Translations under genes and position numbers: made by a program
In this document: positions 42,661 to 51,097 of the stretch, in pieces
Layout of the letters: every line of letters begins with the position of its first letter
How positions within the stretch are numbered: the first letter of the stretch is position 1
NCBI RefSeq assembly: GCF_003056405.1
Contig: NZ_PYVZ01000012.1
Location: 1 to 64,000, forward strand
Length of the DNA stretch: 64,000 nucleotides
Source: Devosia indica
GTDB taxonomy: Bacteria > Pseudomonadota > Alphaproteobacteria > Rhizobiales > Devosiaceae
Direction: 5' to 3'
The notes under the pieces: generated by a model
What the model saw: the letters and a program-made list of their open reading frames with translations, nothing else
Database searches by the model: none
What the model was told of the DNA's origin: nothing

Positions 42661-44223
42661 ATGACCCTGTTCCGCAATTTCGTCTCGGTCGGCTCGCTGA
42701 CCCTCGTAAGCCGCATTGCCGGCTTTGCCCGCGACGCGCTGATGGCGGCAGTGCTGGGCACCGGCCCGGCGGCCGACGCGTTTTTCGCGGCCTTCCGCTT
42801 TCCCAATCTGTTCCGGCGGCTGTTTGCCGAAGGCGCGTTCAACACCGCCTTTGTCCCCATGTTCTCCGGCGCCCTGGAGCGTGAGGGACAAGAGGGCGCA
42901 AAATTACTCGCCGCGCGCATCATGAGCTGGCTGGTGGTGATGCTGTTCATCGTCACCCTCCTGGCCGAGCTCTTCATGCCCCAGATCATGGCCGTCTTCG
43001 TGCCCGGCTTCGTGGACGACGCAGAAAAGTTTGACCTGACCGTGCTGCTGACGCGGATCATGTTCCCCTATCTGGGCTGTATGTCGCTGATGGCCGCCTA
43101 TGGCGCTATCCTCAACACGCTGGGGCGGTTCTTCGCTGCCGCCTTCGCGCCTGTACTGCTCAACCTGGTCACCATTGCCGCGCTGATCCCCCTGGCCGTC
43201 TGGTTCATCCAGACCCCGGCCGACGCCACGATCTGGGTCGCCATCGCCACCATGACCGGCGGGGTGGCGCAATTGGTGCTGGTCTGGGTGGCCATCGAGC
43301 GGGCCGGCTTCCGCCCCGCCTTTCGCATGCCACGGCTGGACCCGGAGGTGCGCCGCTTCTGGATGCTGGCGGTGCCGGCCATCCTGGCTGGCGGTATCAC
43401 CCAGATCAATATTTTCGTGGGCACCATCATTGCCTCGGGCGCCGACAACGCCATCTCCGTGCTCTCTTATGCCGACAGGCTCTACCAGCTTCCGCTCGGC
43501 ATTATCGGCATTGCCATCGGCACGGTGCTGCTCCCCGAACTCAGCCGTCACCTCAAGGGCGGTCGCGCGCTCGAAGCACGCCAGAGCCAGGACCAGGCGC
43601 TGTTCGTTTCCATGCTGCTCACCATGCCCGCGGCCGTGGCGCTGGTGGCGCTGGCCGAGCCGATCGTGCGGGTGCTGTTCGAACGTGGCGCTTTTGATGC
43701 GCTGGCCACCACCCAGACCGCTGAAGCCTTGATAGCCTTCGCCACGGGCCTGCCCGCCTATGTGCTGATCCGCGTATTGCAGCCGGGCTTTTTTGCCCGC
43801 GAGGACACGCTGACCCCGACGATATTTGCCGGGGTCAGCGTGGTGGCCAACATCGCCATATCGCTCACGCTCTTTCCCAGCCTGCTTCATGTCGGCATTG
43901 CCATTGCCACCGCTGCCTCCTCCTGGCTCAATGTCGTGCTGCTTGTGGCCACGCTGGCCGTGCGCGGCCATTTCGCGCTGACCTGGCCGCAATGGCGGGC
44001 GCAACTGGCCATTCTCGCGATCAGCCTGATCATGGGCGCGGCGCTCTGGCTATTGGCCGAACAGGGCGCAATCCATCTGGCAAGCGGTGTCGCGCTCTGG
44101 CGCCAGGCGGGTGTGCTGGCCGCGCTGATCGCCTTTGGCGTCGCGGTCTATTTCACCCTTGTCCATGTCAGCGGCACTCATGATCTGCGCTTGCTGGCGC
44201 GCCGTCTGCACCGCCGCGCGTGA
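42661..44223 (+). CDS. murJ: Lipid II flippase MurJ
   Basis: This 520-residue polytopic membrane protein (MviN/MurJ, about 14 helices) flips lipid II across the inner membrane for peptidoglycan synthesis. The conserved N-terminus FVSVGSLTLVSRIAGFARD, FFAAFRFPNLFRRLFAEGAFNTAFVP and SYADRLYQLPLGIIGIAIGTVLLPELSRHL are diagnostic. It starts 15 bases after glnD and is probably co-transcribed with it. Confidence 0.96.
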   Translation: MTLFRNFVSVGSLTLVSRIAGFARDALMAAVLGTGPAADAFFAAFRFPNLFRRLFAEGAFNTAFVPMFSGALEREGQEGAKLLAARIMSWLVVMLFIVTLLAELFMPQIMAVFVPGFVDDAEKFDLTVLLTRIMFPYLGCMSLMAAYGAILNTLGRFFAAAFAPVLLNLVTIAALIPLAVWFIQTPADATIWVAIATMTGGVAQLVLVWVAIERAGFRPAFRMPRLDPEVRRFWMLAVPAILAGGITQINIFVGTIIASGADNAISVLSYADRLYQLPLGIIGIAIGTVLLPELSRHLKGGRALEARQSQDQALFVSMLLTMPAAVALVALAEPIVRVLFERGAFDALATTQTAEALIAFATGLPAYVLIRVLQPGFFAREDTLTPTIFAGVSVVANIAISLTLFPSLLHVGIAIATAASSWLNVVLLVATLAVRGHFALTWPQWRAQLAILAISLIMGAALWLLAEQGAIHLASGVALWRQAGVLAALIAFGVAVYFTLVHVSGTHDLRLLARRLHRRA

Positions 44224-44291
44224 CGGTTCCATTCTTCGTCTTGCCCGTATAGAAGGGGCGCCTGTTTTCGTTTCTGTTCTCGAAGGGCACC

Positions 44292-45332
44292 ATGACGTTC
44301 AGCCCCCGCGTCTTTTCCGGCATCCAGCCATCCGGCGACCTGCACCTCGGCAATTATCTCGGCGCCATCCGCCGTTTCGTGCCGCTCCAGGACACGCATG
44401 AGACCATTTACTGCGTGGTCGACATGCATGCCATCACCGTCTGGCAGGAGCCCGCGGCACTGCGTCGTGCCACCCGCGAAGTCGCTGCCGCCTTCATTGC
44501 CGCCGGGGTCGACCCCAAGCGCTCCATCGTCTTCAACCAGTCCCAGGTGGTCCAGCATGCTGAGCTGGCCTGGGTGTTCAACTGTGTCGCGCGCATGGGC
44601 TGGATGGCCCGCATGACCCAGTTCAAGGACAAGGCCGGCAAGAACTCCGAGAATGTCTCGCTCGGCCTGTTCGCCTATCCCTCGCTGATGGCCGCTGACA
44701 TCCTGCTCTACAAGGCCACCCATGTGCCGGTGGGCGACGACCAGAAGCAGCATCTCGAACTGACCCGCGATATCGCCGCCAAGTTTAACAATGACTATGC
44801 CGCCTCGATTGCTGCTGAAGGGGTGACGGCGCCGGATGGTCAGTTCTTCCCCATCACCGAGCCGCTGATCGCCGGCCCGGCCACGCGCATCATGAGCCTG
44901 CGCGACGGCACCAAGAAGATGAGCAAGTCCGACCCCTCCGAGCAGTCCCGCATTTCCCTGCTCGATGATGCGGACGCCATCGCCAGGAAGATCAAGAAGG
45001 CAACCACCGATCCCGCTGAACTGCCCTTAGAGGTCGACGGTCTCAAGGACCGGCCGGAAGCTGACAATCTGGTTGGTATCTATGCCGCGCTTTCCGACAG
45101 GACCAAGGCCGAGGTGCTGGCAGAGTTCGGCGGCCAGGGCTGGGGCAAGTTCAAACCGGCGCTCGCCGATCTGGCCGTTGCCGTTCTCGCGCCGATGGCC
45201 GGGGAGATGCAGCGCCTGCTCGATGACCCCGAAACCATCAATGCGGTGTTGCGCGATGGTGGCGAGCGGGCCGGCGCCATTGCCGAAAAGACAATGGCCG
45301 AGGTACGCTCCATCATCGGTTTCATCCGCTAG
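44292..45332 (+). CDS. trpS: Tryptophanyl-tRNA synthetase
   Basis: This class I aminoacyl-tRNA synthetase charges tRNA-Trp. It has the HIGH-type motif in [18 protein letters not shown] (about 8-25), [29 protein letters not shown] and the KMSKS loop in [12 protein letters not shown] (about 207-218). Its 346 residues are typical of the bacterial form. It lies 68 bases after murJ on the same strand. Confidence 0.97.
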   Translation: MTFSPRVFSGIQPSGDLHLGNYLGAIRRFVPLQDTHETIYCVVDMHAITVWQEPAALRRATREVAAAFIAAGVDPKRSIVFNQSQVVQHAELAWVFNCVARMGWMARMTQFKDKAGKNSENVSLGLFAYPSLMAADILLYKATHVPVGDDQKQHLELTRDIAAKFNNDYAASIAAEGVTAPDGQFFPITEPLIAGPATRIMSLRDGTKKMSKSDPSEQSRISLLDDADAIARKIKKATTDPAELPLEVDGLKDRPEADNLVGIYAALSDRTKAEVLAEFGGQGWGKFKPALADLAVAVLAPMAGEMQRLLDDPETINAVLRDGGERAGAIAEKTMAEVRSIIGFIR

Positions 45333-45356
45333 CGCGGTTCAGCAACGGAGGCGCCC

Positions 45357-45830
45357 TTGGTTTCGCAGGTCGAATACAAGCGCAAGTTTCTCGTCGTTAT
45401 TGATGAGACCGAAGAATGCGATCGTGCCCTGACCTTTGCTGCCTGGCGCGTCAAGCGCACGGGCGGCACGGTGGTGCTGATGACGGTCATTCCCAAGCCT
45501 GAATTCATTGGCCTGGGTGTCGAGGACGTCTTGCGGGCCGAGGCCGTCGAGGAGGCCGAACGCAATCTTGACCGGCGCATGGCCCGGATCAAGGAGATCG
45601 GCGAGGTCCGGGCCGAATCGGTGATCCGTGAGGGCAATGGCGCCGAACAGATCGAGCGCGTCATCGACAAGGATCACGACATTGCCATCCTGGTGCTGGC
45701 CGCCTCCAAGTCGCCCGATGGTCCGGGTCCGCTGGTGACCCATTTTGCCGCCCGCGCCAATGTGCTGCCCATCCCCCTGACCATTGTGCCCGGCCGCATG
45801 AGCGACGACGAAGTCATCGCGATCTGCTGA
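45357..45830 (+). CDS. Universal stress protein (UspA family)
   Basis: The 157-residue protein has an alpha/beta Usp fold: KFLVVIDETEECDRALTFAAW, GGTVVLMTVIPKPEF, and HDIAILVLAASKSPDGPGPL, where a G-x2-G-x9-G(S/T) nucleotide motif is at best partial. The start is a TTG at 45357 preceded by ACGGAGG. It follows trpS by 24 bases. The stress that triggers it is not evident. A terminator hairpin follows. Confidence 0.88.
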   Translation: MVSQVEYKRKFLVVIDETEECDRALTFAAWRVKRTGGTVVLMTVIPKPEFIGLGVEDVLRAEAVEEAERNLDRRMARIKEIGEVRAESVIREGNGAEQIERVIDKDHDIAILVLAASKSPDGPGPLVTHFAARANVLPIPLTIVPGRMSDDEVIAIC

Positions 45831-45849
45831 CCGGCCCGCTTGTGCGGGC

Positions 45850-45874
45850 AAAATCGGTTCAGTGGACCGATTTT
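45850..45874 (+). terminator. Terminator after the universal stress gene
   Basis: AAAATCGGT (45850-45858) and ACCGATTTT (45866-45874) form a 9-bp stem with a 7-base loop and terminal T-run. Confidence 0.75.
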
Positions 45875-45880
45875 GGGTCA

Positions 45881-45913
45881 GCAGGCCATGAGAGCTCCGC
45901 TCGAATGGCCTGC
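45881..45913. repeat. Short dispersed repeat, copy B
   Basis: GCAGGCCAT (45881-45889) and ATGGCCTGC (45905-45913) are perfect inverted arms around gagagctccgctcga. The central 27 bases match copy A at 31,761-31,789 apart from a small indel and one change. Confidence 0.6.
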
Positions 45914-45918
45914 ACGCC

Positions 45919-46329
45919 TCACGCTCCACCAAGCGCCTCGAGGGCAATCGCGGCCATCACCAGTGCCAGTCCGGCTGTGGCCGCATTCCAGCTAAAGGTG
46001 CGCGCCCAGGGCAGGCCGAGAGCGTAAAGCGGCAGGTAAAGGCAGCGGCAGACGAGATAAACCAGGCAGCCGCTCACGCTCAGCCAGCCCCCGCTGCCGT
46101 CGAGCACTTCCAGCGTCAGCACGGCCGCCACGAAGATCGGGAAGGTTTCAAGGAAATTGCGTTGCGCGCGATCCAGCCGGGCCGCAACGCCTGCGGGTTG
46201 CAGATTGGCATCCCTGGCGCCCACGGTATAGGCGTTGCCCACCTGCGCCTTGAAGGCAAAGGAGGCGACGCTGAGATGCACCAGACCCAGAAACATGGCA
46301 CCCAGCAGGGTCCAGAGTTCGATGGACAT
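45919..46329 (-). CDS. MAPEG family membrane protein
   Basis: This 136-residue protein has four hydrophobic helices (ELWTLLGAMFLGLVHLSVASFAF, NFLETFPIFVAAVLTLEVL, LSVSGCLVYLVCRCLYLPLYAL, AATAGLALVMAAIALEAL) and the MAPEG-type segment GARDANLQPAGVAARLDRAQRNFLE with the conserved RxQRN-like and E residues. Eukaryotic MAPEG proteins handle glutathione and eicosanoids; bacterial substrates are mostly unknown. I use ATG 46329 (MSIELW); an upstream start at 46341 is possible. It is divergent from nfuA. Confidence 0.85.
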   Translation of the reverse strand: MSIELWTLLGAMFLGLVHLSVASFAFKAQVGNAYTVGARDANLQPAGVAARLDRAQRNFLETFPIFVAAVLTLEVLDGSGGWLSVSGCLVYLVCRCLYLPLYALGLPWARTFSWNAATAGLALVMAAIALEALGGA

Positions 46330-46402
46330 AGGATACACCATCTCGCTGACGATCAGGCATGGCTAGCATTATTGCCCTTGCACTTGCAGCGCAAAAGTCT
46401 AT

Positions 46403-46419
46403 TTTAGAAACATTCTAAT
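46403..46419 (+). promoter_or_regulatory. Irr-type iron control element upstream of nfuA
   Basis: TTTAGAA (46403-46409), a 3-base spacer and TTCTAAT (46413-46419) match the rhizobial iron control element, consensus near TTTAGAA-N3-TTCTAAA. It lies about 25 bases before the nfuA start, where a repressor would block transcription. Irr represses iron-using genes when iron is scarce. The motif match is direct; the regulator's presence is assumed. Confidence 0.7.
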
Positions 46420-46443
46420 TGTACCGCTCAGCGGGGAGCCGCC

Positions 46444-47010
46444 ATGTTTATCCAGACCGAAGCCACGCCCAACCCGGCGACCCTGAAGTTCCTGCCGGGC
46501 CGCGACGTGCTGGTTGGCGAGCCGCGCGATTTCCGTTCGCCTGAAGCTGCCGCCGTCTCGCCGCTGGCCACCGGCCTGTTCGCCATCTCCGGCGTCAATG
46601 GCGTGTTTCTGGGGTCCGATTTCATCTCGGTCACCAAGGACGATACCAATTGGGCCCATATCAAGCCGGCCATTCTTGGCGTCATCATGGACCACTTCCT
46701 CTCCGGCAAGCCGGTCATCACCGAGGGCAGCACTGCTCCGGTTGATTTCGATGAGGTCGAGGAGTTCTTCGAGGAAGAAGACAAGGAAATGGTCGAAGTC
46801 ATCAAGGAACTGCTGGCCACCCGTGTGCGCCCGGCCGTGGCCATGGATGGCGGCGACATCATCTTCAAGGGCTTCAAGGAAGGCACCGTGTTCCTGCATA
46901 TGCAGGGCGCCTGCTCGGGCTGCCCCTCCTCGACCGCCACGCTCAAGAACGGCATCGAAAACCTGCTCCGCCACTTCGTCCCAGGCGTCGAGGGCGTGCA
47001 GCAGGTCTGA
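46444..47010 (+). CDS. nfuA: NfuA-type Fe-S cluster carrier
   Basis: This 188-residue protein delivers Fe-S clusters to target enzymes. It has an N-terminal Nfu domain (MFIQTEATPNPATLKFLPGR, ISGVNGVFLGSDFISVTK) and a C-terminal NifU-like domain with the cluster-binding CxxC in MQGACSGCPSSTATLKNGIE (about 160-179). Length and order are those of alphaproteobacterial NfuA. The GGGGAG ribosome site precedes ATG 46444. The iron control element upstream ties expression to iron supply. Confidence 0.94.
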   Translation: MFIQTEATPNPATLKFLPGRDVLVGEPRDFRSPEAAAVSPLATGLFAISGVNGVFLGSDFISVTKDDTNWAHIKPAILGVIMDHFLSGKPVITEGSTAPVDFDEVEEFFEEEDKEMVEVIKELLATRVRPAVAMDGGDIIFKGFKEGTVFLHMQGACSGCPSSTATLKNGIENLLRHFVPGVEGVQQV

Positions 47011-47025
47011 GGCTGGCTCATAGGT

Positions 47026-47050
47026 AAAATCGCTCCGATGGAGCGATTTT
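47026..47050 (+). terminator. Terminator after nfuA
   Basis: AAAATCGCTCC (47026-47036) and GGAGCGATTTT (47040-47050) form a perfect 11-bp stem with a GAT loop, ending in a T-run. Confidence 0.8.
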
Positions 47051-47127
47051 AGGGCTCAAAGCCACGAAAGCCATGCTTGAGTGGCCGCGGCCCACAGGCC
47101 GCTAGAAAAGTTACGCAGCAAGCCGGG

Positions 47128-47151
47128 AGCCCGATCAGAAATGATCGGGCT
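47128..47151 (+). promoter_or_regulatory. GNRA-looped hairpin in the leader of the RNA methyltransferase gene
   Basis: AGCCCGATCA (47128-47137) and TGATCGGGCT (47142-47151) form a perfect 10-bp stem closed by a GAAA tetraloop, ending 20 bases before the start codon at 47172. It could affect mRNA stability or act as a weak terminator. Confidence 0.4.
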
Positions 47152-47171
47152 TCTGTCTGTCAGGATCACGC

Positions 47172-48365
47172 ATGAGCATCACCACCACCATCGAATCGCT
47201 CGGCCATAAGGGCGAAGGCGTTGCTATTATCGAGGGACAGCGCGTCTTCGTGCCGTTCACCTTGCCGGGCGAACAGGTGGCGATCTCGGTGGATGGCAAT
47301 CGCGGCGCGCTGGCCGAGCTGTTGTCACCAGCGCCAAATCGCATCAAGCCGGTTTGCCCGCATTTCGGCACCTGTGGCGGCTGCCAGCTCCAGCACATGG
47401 AGGCGCAGAGCTATGCGGCATTCAAGACCGAACTGGTCGAAGCAGCACTCCGTCAGGCCGGGCTCGAGGCAAGCGTGGAGCGCTTCATCTCTGCCCATGG
47501 CGCCGGTCGCCGCCGCGCCACGCTGCATGCCCGCAAGGACCGTGCCGGCTATATGCAGCTCCGCAGTCACGACCTGCTTGATCTCGATGCCTGCCCTATT
47601 CTGGTGCCGGCCCTCAAGCGGGCCCCGGACATTGCCCGGGCGCTGGGTGCGGCCATCGGCGAGTGTGATATCAGTTTCACCGCCACCAATGCCGGCCTCG
47701 ATGTCGGCATCCGCAAGGCCGGCAAGGGCGTGCGGGCTGAAAAGCTGGTGCCGCTGGGCAATGATCTGGGCCTGGCGCGGCTCTCGCTGGACAAGGAAAT
47801 GATCCTGTTGCGCCAGCAGCCGACGGTGACCATGGGGCGCTCGGAAGTCGATCTGCCCATTGGCAGCTTCTTGCAGGCCACGGCCCAAGCCGAACAGGTT
47901 CTGGCCGACTATGTGCTCGCGGCGATCGGCAAGCCAAAATCCATTGCCGACCTGTTCTGTGGCATCGGCCCCTTTGCCCTGCGGCTGGCCGAAATCGCGC
48001 CGGTCTATGCTGCCGACAGCGACCGTGCCGGCATTGGCGCGCTCGACAAGGCAGTGCGGTACACCAAGGGCCTCAAGACGGTTACCGCCAAGGCGCGCGA
48101 TCTGTTCCGGGACCCACTCACCCGCTTCGAACTCAATTTCGACACGATAGTGCTCGATCCTCCGCGTGCTGGAGCGCAGGCTCAGGTCAAGGAGATTGCT
48201 GCGTCCAAGGCGCGGCATGTGGTGATGATCGCTTGCGACCCCAAAAGCTTCGCGCGGGACGCCGCCCTGCTTGTTCAGGCCGGGTTCATGTTGAGCGACC
48301 TAGTAGCAGTCGATCAGTTCGCCTGGTCCGTTCACATCGAACTGGCCGCGACCTTCCGCCGGTAA
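47172..48365 (+). CDS. TrmA/RlmD-family RNA (uracil-C5) methyltransferase
   Basis: This 397-residue enzyme has an N-terminal TRAM domain (IESLGHKGEGVAIIEGQRVFVPF), an Fe-S cluster cysteine set (CPHFGTCGGCQLQHM and DLDACPI), a SAM-binding Rossmann domain (IADLFCGIGPFALRLAE), motif IV IVLDPPRAGAQAQVKEIA and the catalytic cysteine in VVMIACDPKSFARDAALL. The family methylates C5 of specific uridines in rRNA or tRNA; rRNA position (RlmC/RlmD-like) versus tRNA cannot be told from sequence alone. Confidence 0.92.
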   Translation: MSITTTIESLGHKGEGVAIIEGQRVFVPFTLPGEQVAISVDGNRGALAELLSPAPNRIKPVCPHFGTCGGCQLQHMEAQSYAAFKTELVEAALRQAGLEASVERFISAHGAGRRRATLHARKDRAGYMQLRSHDLLDLDACPILVPALKRAPDIARALGAAIGECDISFTATNAGLDVGIRKAGKGVRAEKLVPLGNDLGLARLSLDKEMILLRQQPTVTMGRSEVDLPIGSFLQATAQAEQVLADYVLAAIGKPKSIADLFCGIGPFALRLAEIAPVYAADSDRAGIGALDKAVRYTKGLKTVTAKARDLFRDPLTRFELNFDTIVLDPPRAGAQAQVKEIAASKARHVVMIACDPKSFARDAALLVQAGFMLSDLVAVDQFAWSVHIELAATFRR

Positions 48366-48484
48366 CATTTGCGCAACGATCTGCGCGCTCCGGCGTTGGC
48401 CCCCCAAGGGCTTGTTAAAATTGTAACAGTGCGCGCATGGCCACCTCCCTGGCCGGGCGCGACAATATATGGAGCATTGTGACG

Positions 48485-48865
48485 ATGCTGAAGACTATTA
48501 TTGCCGCGACCAGTGTCGTGGCCGCTCTGGCTATGCCGGCTCTTGCGCAGTCTGCTGCCGATCCCGGCGGTGTCTGGCAGGACCGCTGGGGCACCACCTT
48601 CACCTTCCAGCTTTGCGGTGATGGCACCCAGCTTTGCGGCACGCTCAACGATATCCAGGGCGATAGCCGTACCCAGGAAAACCTGGCCTATGTGGACCAG
48701 CAGGTGGTGCAGGCCGAACAGACCGGCCCCGGCACCTGGGAAGGTCAGATTGCGCTCAATGGCGGCAACGCCAAGGCCATTGTCGAGTTGACCGGTCCGG
48801 ACACGATCAAGCTCACCGGCTGCCAGCTCCTCTGCTCGAGCATTGAATATCAGCGCGTATCTTAA
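48485..48865 (+). CDS. DUF2147-like secreted protein
   Basis: The 126-residue product starts with a signal peptide (MLKTIIAATSVVAALAMPALAQS) followed by a DUF2147-like beta-barrel domain: DPGGVWQDRWGTTFTFQLCG, LCGTLNDIQGDS and KLTGCQLLCSSIEYQRV. The frame is open from 48437, but GGAG lies ten bases before ATG 48485 and only this start gives a clean signal peptide. The four cysteines could form two periplasmic disulfides. Function unknown. Confidence 0.8.
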   Translation: MLKTIIAATSVVAALAMPALAQSAADPGGVWQDRWGTTFTFQLCGDGTQLCGTLNDIQGDSRTQENLAYVDQQVVQAEQTGPGTWEGQIALNGGNAKAIVELTGPDTIKLTGCQLLCSSIEYQRVS

Positions 48866-48883
48866 GCGCCGCTCAGATTGAAG

Positions 48884-48912
48884 AAGCCCCGGATTACAGT
48901 CCGGGGCTTTTT
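48884..48912 (+). terminator. Intrinsic terminator after the DUF2147 gene
   Basis: AAGCCCCGG (48884-48892) pairs with CCGGGGCTT (48901-48909), followed by TTT. It lies between convergent genes. Confidence 0.85.
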
Positions 48913-48937
48913 GCATTCTGGCCAAGGCAGACGCATT

Positions 48938-49765
48938 TCAGCACACCGTGGCGACCCGTTCCTTGATCACCTGCAGCACTTCGTCGCCGGGCCGTTTCCA
49001 CCAGTTCTCGGTCGAAAAGATCTCCACCTCCTGCGGGCCATGGAATCCGGCCTCCTCGATCATCTTCCGGATGCTCTTGAGGTCGATGACCCCATCGCCC
49101 ATCATGCCACGATCATTGAGCATGTCCCGCGTCGGCACCAGCCAGTCGCAGATATGATGGGCAAAGATGCGCTTCATCCGGCCCGCCCGCGCGATGGCAT
49201 TGGCAAGATTTGGGTCCCACCAGATGTGATAGACATCGAGCGCCACGCCGACCGTCTCGCCCAGCTGCTCGCAGATATCGAGCGCCTGGTCGGTGGTGTT
49301 CACGCAGGCCCGGTCAGCCGCATACATCGGGTGCAGCGGCTCAATGGCGATCTTCACACCGGATGCGTTGGCATGGGGCAGCATGGCGGCAATGCCGTCG
49401 GTGACTTGCGCGCGGGCGCCGGGCAGATCTTTTGAAGATCCAGGCAGGCCGCCCACCACCAGCACCAGGCAATCCGCATTGAGCGCCGCGGCCTGGTCAA
49501 TAGCGCGCAGATTATCATCAATCCGCTTCTGCCGGTCGGCGGCATCGACGCCGGGGAACATGCCGCCGCGGCACACGCCGGTCACGCGGATCTTGTTCTC
49601 GCGCACGATGCGTGCGGCCTCATCGAGCCCGATCGCCTCGATCTGGTCGCGCCAGGGGGAAATGGCGGTGATGCCGGCCTTCAGGCACCCCTCAACGGCC
49701 TCGGCAAAGCCCCATTGCGGACGCGTGGTCGCCAGGTTCAGCGAAATAGCGGTATCGGCGCTCAT
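48938..49765 (-). CDS. TIM-barrel sugar phosphate isomerase/epimerase family protein
   Basis: This 275-residue xylose-isomerase-like TIM-barrel protein has metal-site motifs typical of the AP endonuclease 2 superfamily: VKIAIEPLHPMY (Glu), VGVALDVYHIWWDP (Asp and His), FAHHICDW and GPQEVEIFSTENWW (Glu). Its reaction is probably an isomerisation, epimerisation or keto-sugar cleavage. It starts four bases before the DUF993 gene ends (ATGA overlap), so it is the last gene of the leftward catabolic operon with the Gfo/Idh/MocA dehydrogenase. Confidence 0.88.
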   Translation of the reverse strand: MSADTAISLNLATTRPQWGFAEAVEGCLKAGITAISPWRDQIEAIGLDEAARIVRENKIRVTGVCRGGMFPGVDAADRQKRIDDNLRAIDQAAALNADCLVLVVGGLPGSSKDLPGARAQVTDGIAAMLPHANASGVKIAIEPLHPMYAADRACVNTTDQALDICEQLGETVGVALDVYHIWWDPNLANAIARAGRMKRIFAHHICDWLVPTRDMLNDRGMMGDGVIDLKSIRKMIEEAGFHGPQEVEIFSTENWWKRPGDEVLQVIKERVATVC

Positions 49766-50931
49766 GCGGAAACTCCATGGACAGCGAGGACCTGCTTCAT
49801 GCGGGCGGTGGCCAGCTCGGGATCGGCCAGGACACGGGCCTTGTCGGCGAGGCGAAAGAGTTCGCTTAAGTGCTGCAACGAGCGGGTCGATTGCTGCCCG
49901 CCGATCATGGCGAAATGGTCCTGCAGGCCGTTGAGATAGGCCAGGAACACCACGCCCGTCTTGTAAAAGCGGGTGGGGGCGGCGAAGATATGCCGGCTCA
50001 GCGGCACGGTGGGTTCGAGAATATCGAAGAATTCATTGGTATTGCCGCGCCCGAGCGCCGCCAGGCCCGCCGAGGCTGCCGGCGCAATGGCGTCGAAAAT
50101 GCCCAGGAGCGCATGCGAATAGCCCTGGTCGTCGCCGGCAATCAGCTCGGCATAGTTGAAATCATCGCCCGTATACATCTTCACAGTTGCCGGCAAGCGA
50201 CGGCGCATGGCGATTTCCTTTTCTGCCGAAAGCAGCGAAATCTTGATGCCGTCAACTTTGTCGGCATTGGCCGCGATGACGTCGAGACAGACATCCATGG
50301 CCCGGTCGTGGTCGATATCACCCCAATAGCCCTGCAGCGCCGGGTCGAACATCTCGCCCAGCCAGTGCATGATCACCGGCTGCTTGACGTTCGAAAGCAC
50401 ATGGCCATAGACGCGGGCATAATCGTCGGGTGATTTGGCGGCGGCGGCCAGCGCCCTCGATGCCATCAGGATGACGCGGCCGCCCTGGGCTTCGACAAAA
50501 CCGACCTGCTCGTCATAGGCCTTGATGATGTCATCAATGGTCACATCGGGACCGGGCGCCAGATGGTCGGTACCGGCGCCATAGGCGATCAGGCTGTCAT
50601 CGCGGGTTCGGGCCTCGGCCTGCGAGCGCCGGATCAGCTCCTGCGCTTCAGCCCAGGTCAGGCCCATGCCGCGCTGGGCGGTATCCATGGCTTCGGCGAC
50701 GCCCAGGCCCAGATCCCACATGCGGTGACGGAATTTCAGCGTCGTATTCCAGTCGATGGCCGGGGTCAGCCAGGGATCATTGCTGGCCAGCGGGTCAGCC
50801 ACCACATGGGCCGCCGAATAGGCGATGCGCGGAAACTCGGTCGCCTTGAACTTCACGAAGGGGATCGGATCGCCGCTCAGCGTATAGGGGCTGATGGAGC
50901 GATCAGGATTGGGCAGGTTGATGGTCGGCAT
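49762..50931 (-). CDS. DUF993 dihydrodipicolinate synthase-like protein
   Basis: The protein has 389 residues and matches the DUF993 branch of the DapA-like aldolase superfamily: RIAYSAAHVVADPLA at the start, LIAYGAGTDHL, FVEAQGGRVILMASRAL, VIMHWLGEMFDPALQGYWG, DGIKISLLS (probable Schiff-base Lys) and TVKMYTGDDFNYAELI. It is probably a class I aldolase or lyase on a keto-sugar acid; the substrate is unknown. ATG 50931 follows GGGGGAA. The gene lies between the dehydrogenase and the TIM-barrel isomerase, a set expected to oxidise, rearrange and cleave one sugar or polyol. Confidence 0.8.
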   Translation of the reverse strand: MPTINLPNPDRSISPYTLSGDPIPFVKFKATEFPRIAYSAAHVVADPLASNDPWLTPAIDWNTTLKFRHRMWDLGLGVAEAMDTAQRGMGLTWAEAQELIRRSQAEARTRDDSLIAYGAGTDHLAPGPDVTIDDIIKAYDEQVGFVEAQGGRVILMASRALAAAAKSPDDYARVYGHVLSNVKQPVIMHWLGEMFDPALQGYWGDIDHDRAMDVCLDVIAANADKVDGIKISLLSAEKEIAMRRRLPATVKMYTGDDFNYAELIAGDDQGYSHALLGIFDAIAPAASAGLAALGRGNTNEFFDILEPTVPLSRHIFAAPTRFYKTGVVFLAYLNGLQDHFAMIGGQQSTRSLQHLSELFRLADKARVLADPELATARMKQVLAVHGVSA

Positions 50932-50935
50932 GGGT

Positions 50936-51078
50936 TTCCCCCTCATCCGGCGCTGCGCGCCACCTTCTCCCCGAGAGGGAGAAGAATGGCACGGCGCCCG
51001 TTGCAACTCGGTGCCCCCATTCCTCTTCCGCTCGGGGAGAGGGTGGATCGGCCCTCAGGCCGAGACGGGTGAGGGGGC
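50936..51078. repeat. GC-rich intergenic mosaic repeat
   Basis: Two modules flank a short unique piece: cccctcatccggcgctgcgc to ccccgagagggagaag, and attcctcttccgctcgggga to gacgggtgaggggg. They match the two modules at 23,780-23,935 in swapped order. Both can fold into hairpins, and the element sits inside the leftward catabolic operon. Confidence 0.7.
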
Positions 51079-51097
51079 TTCCCCGTCTAGCGCAGGA

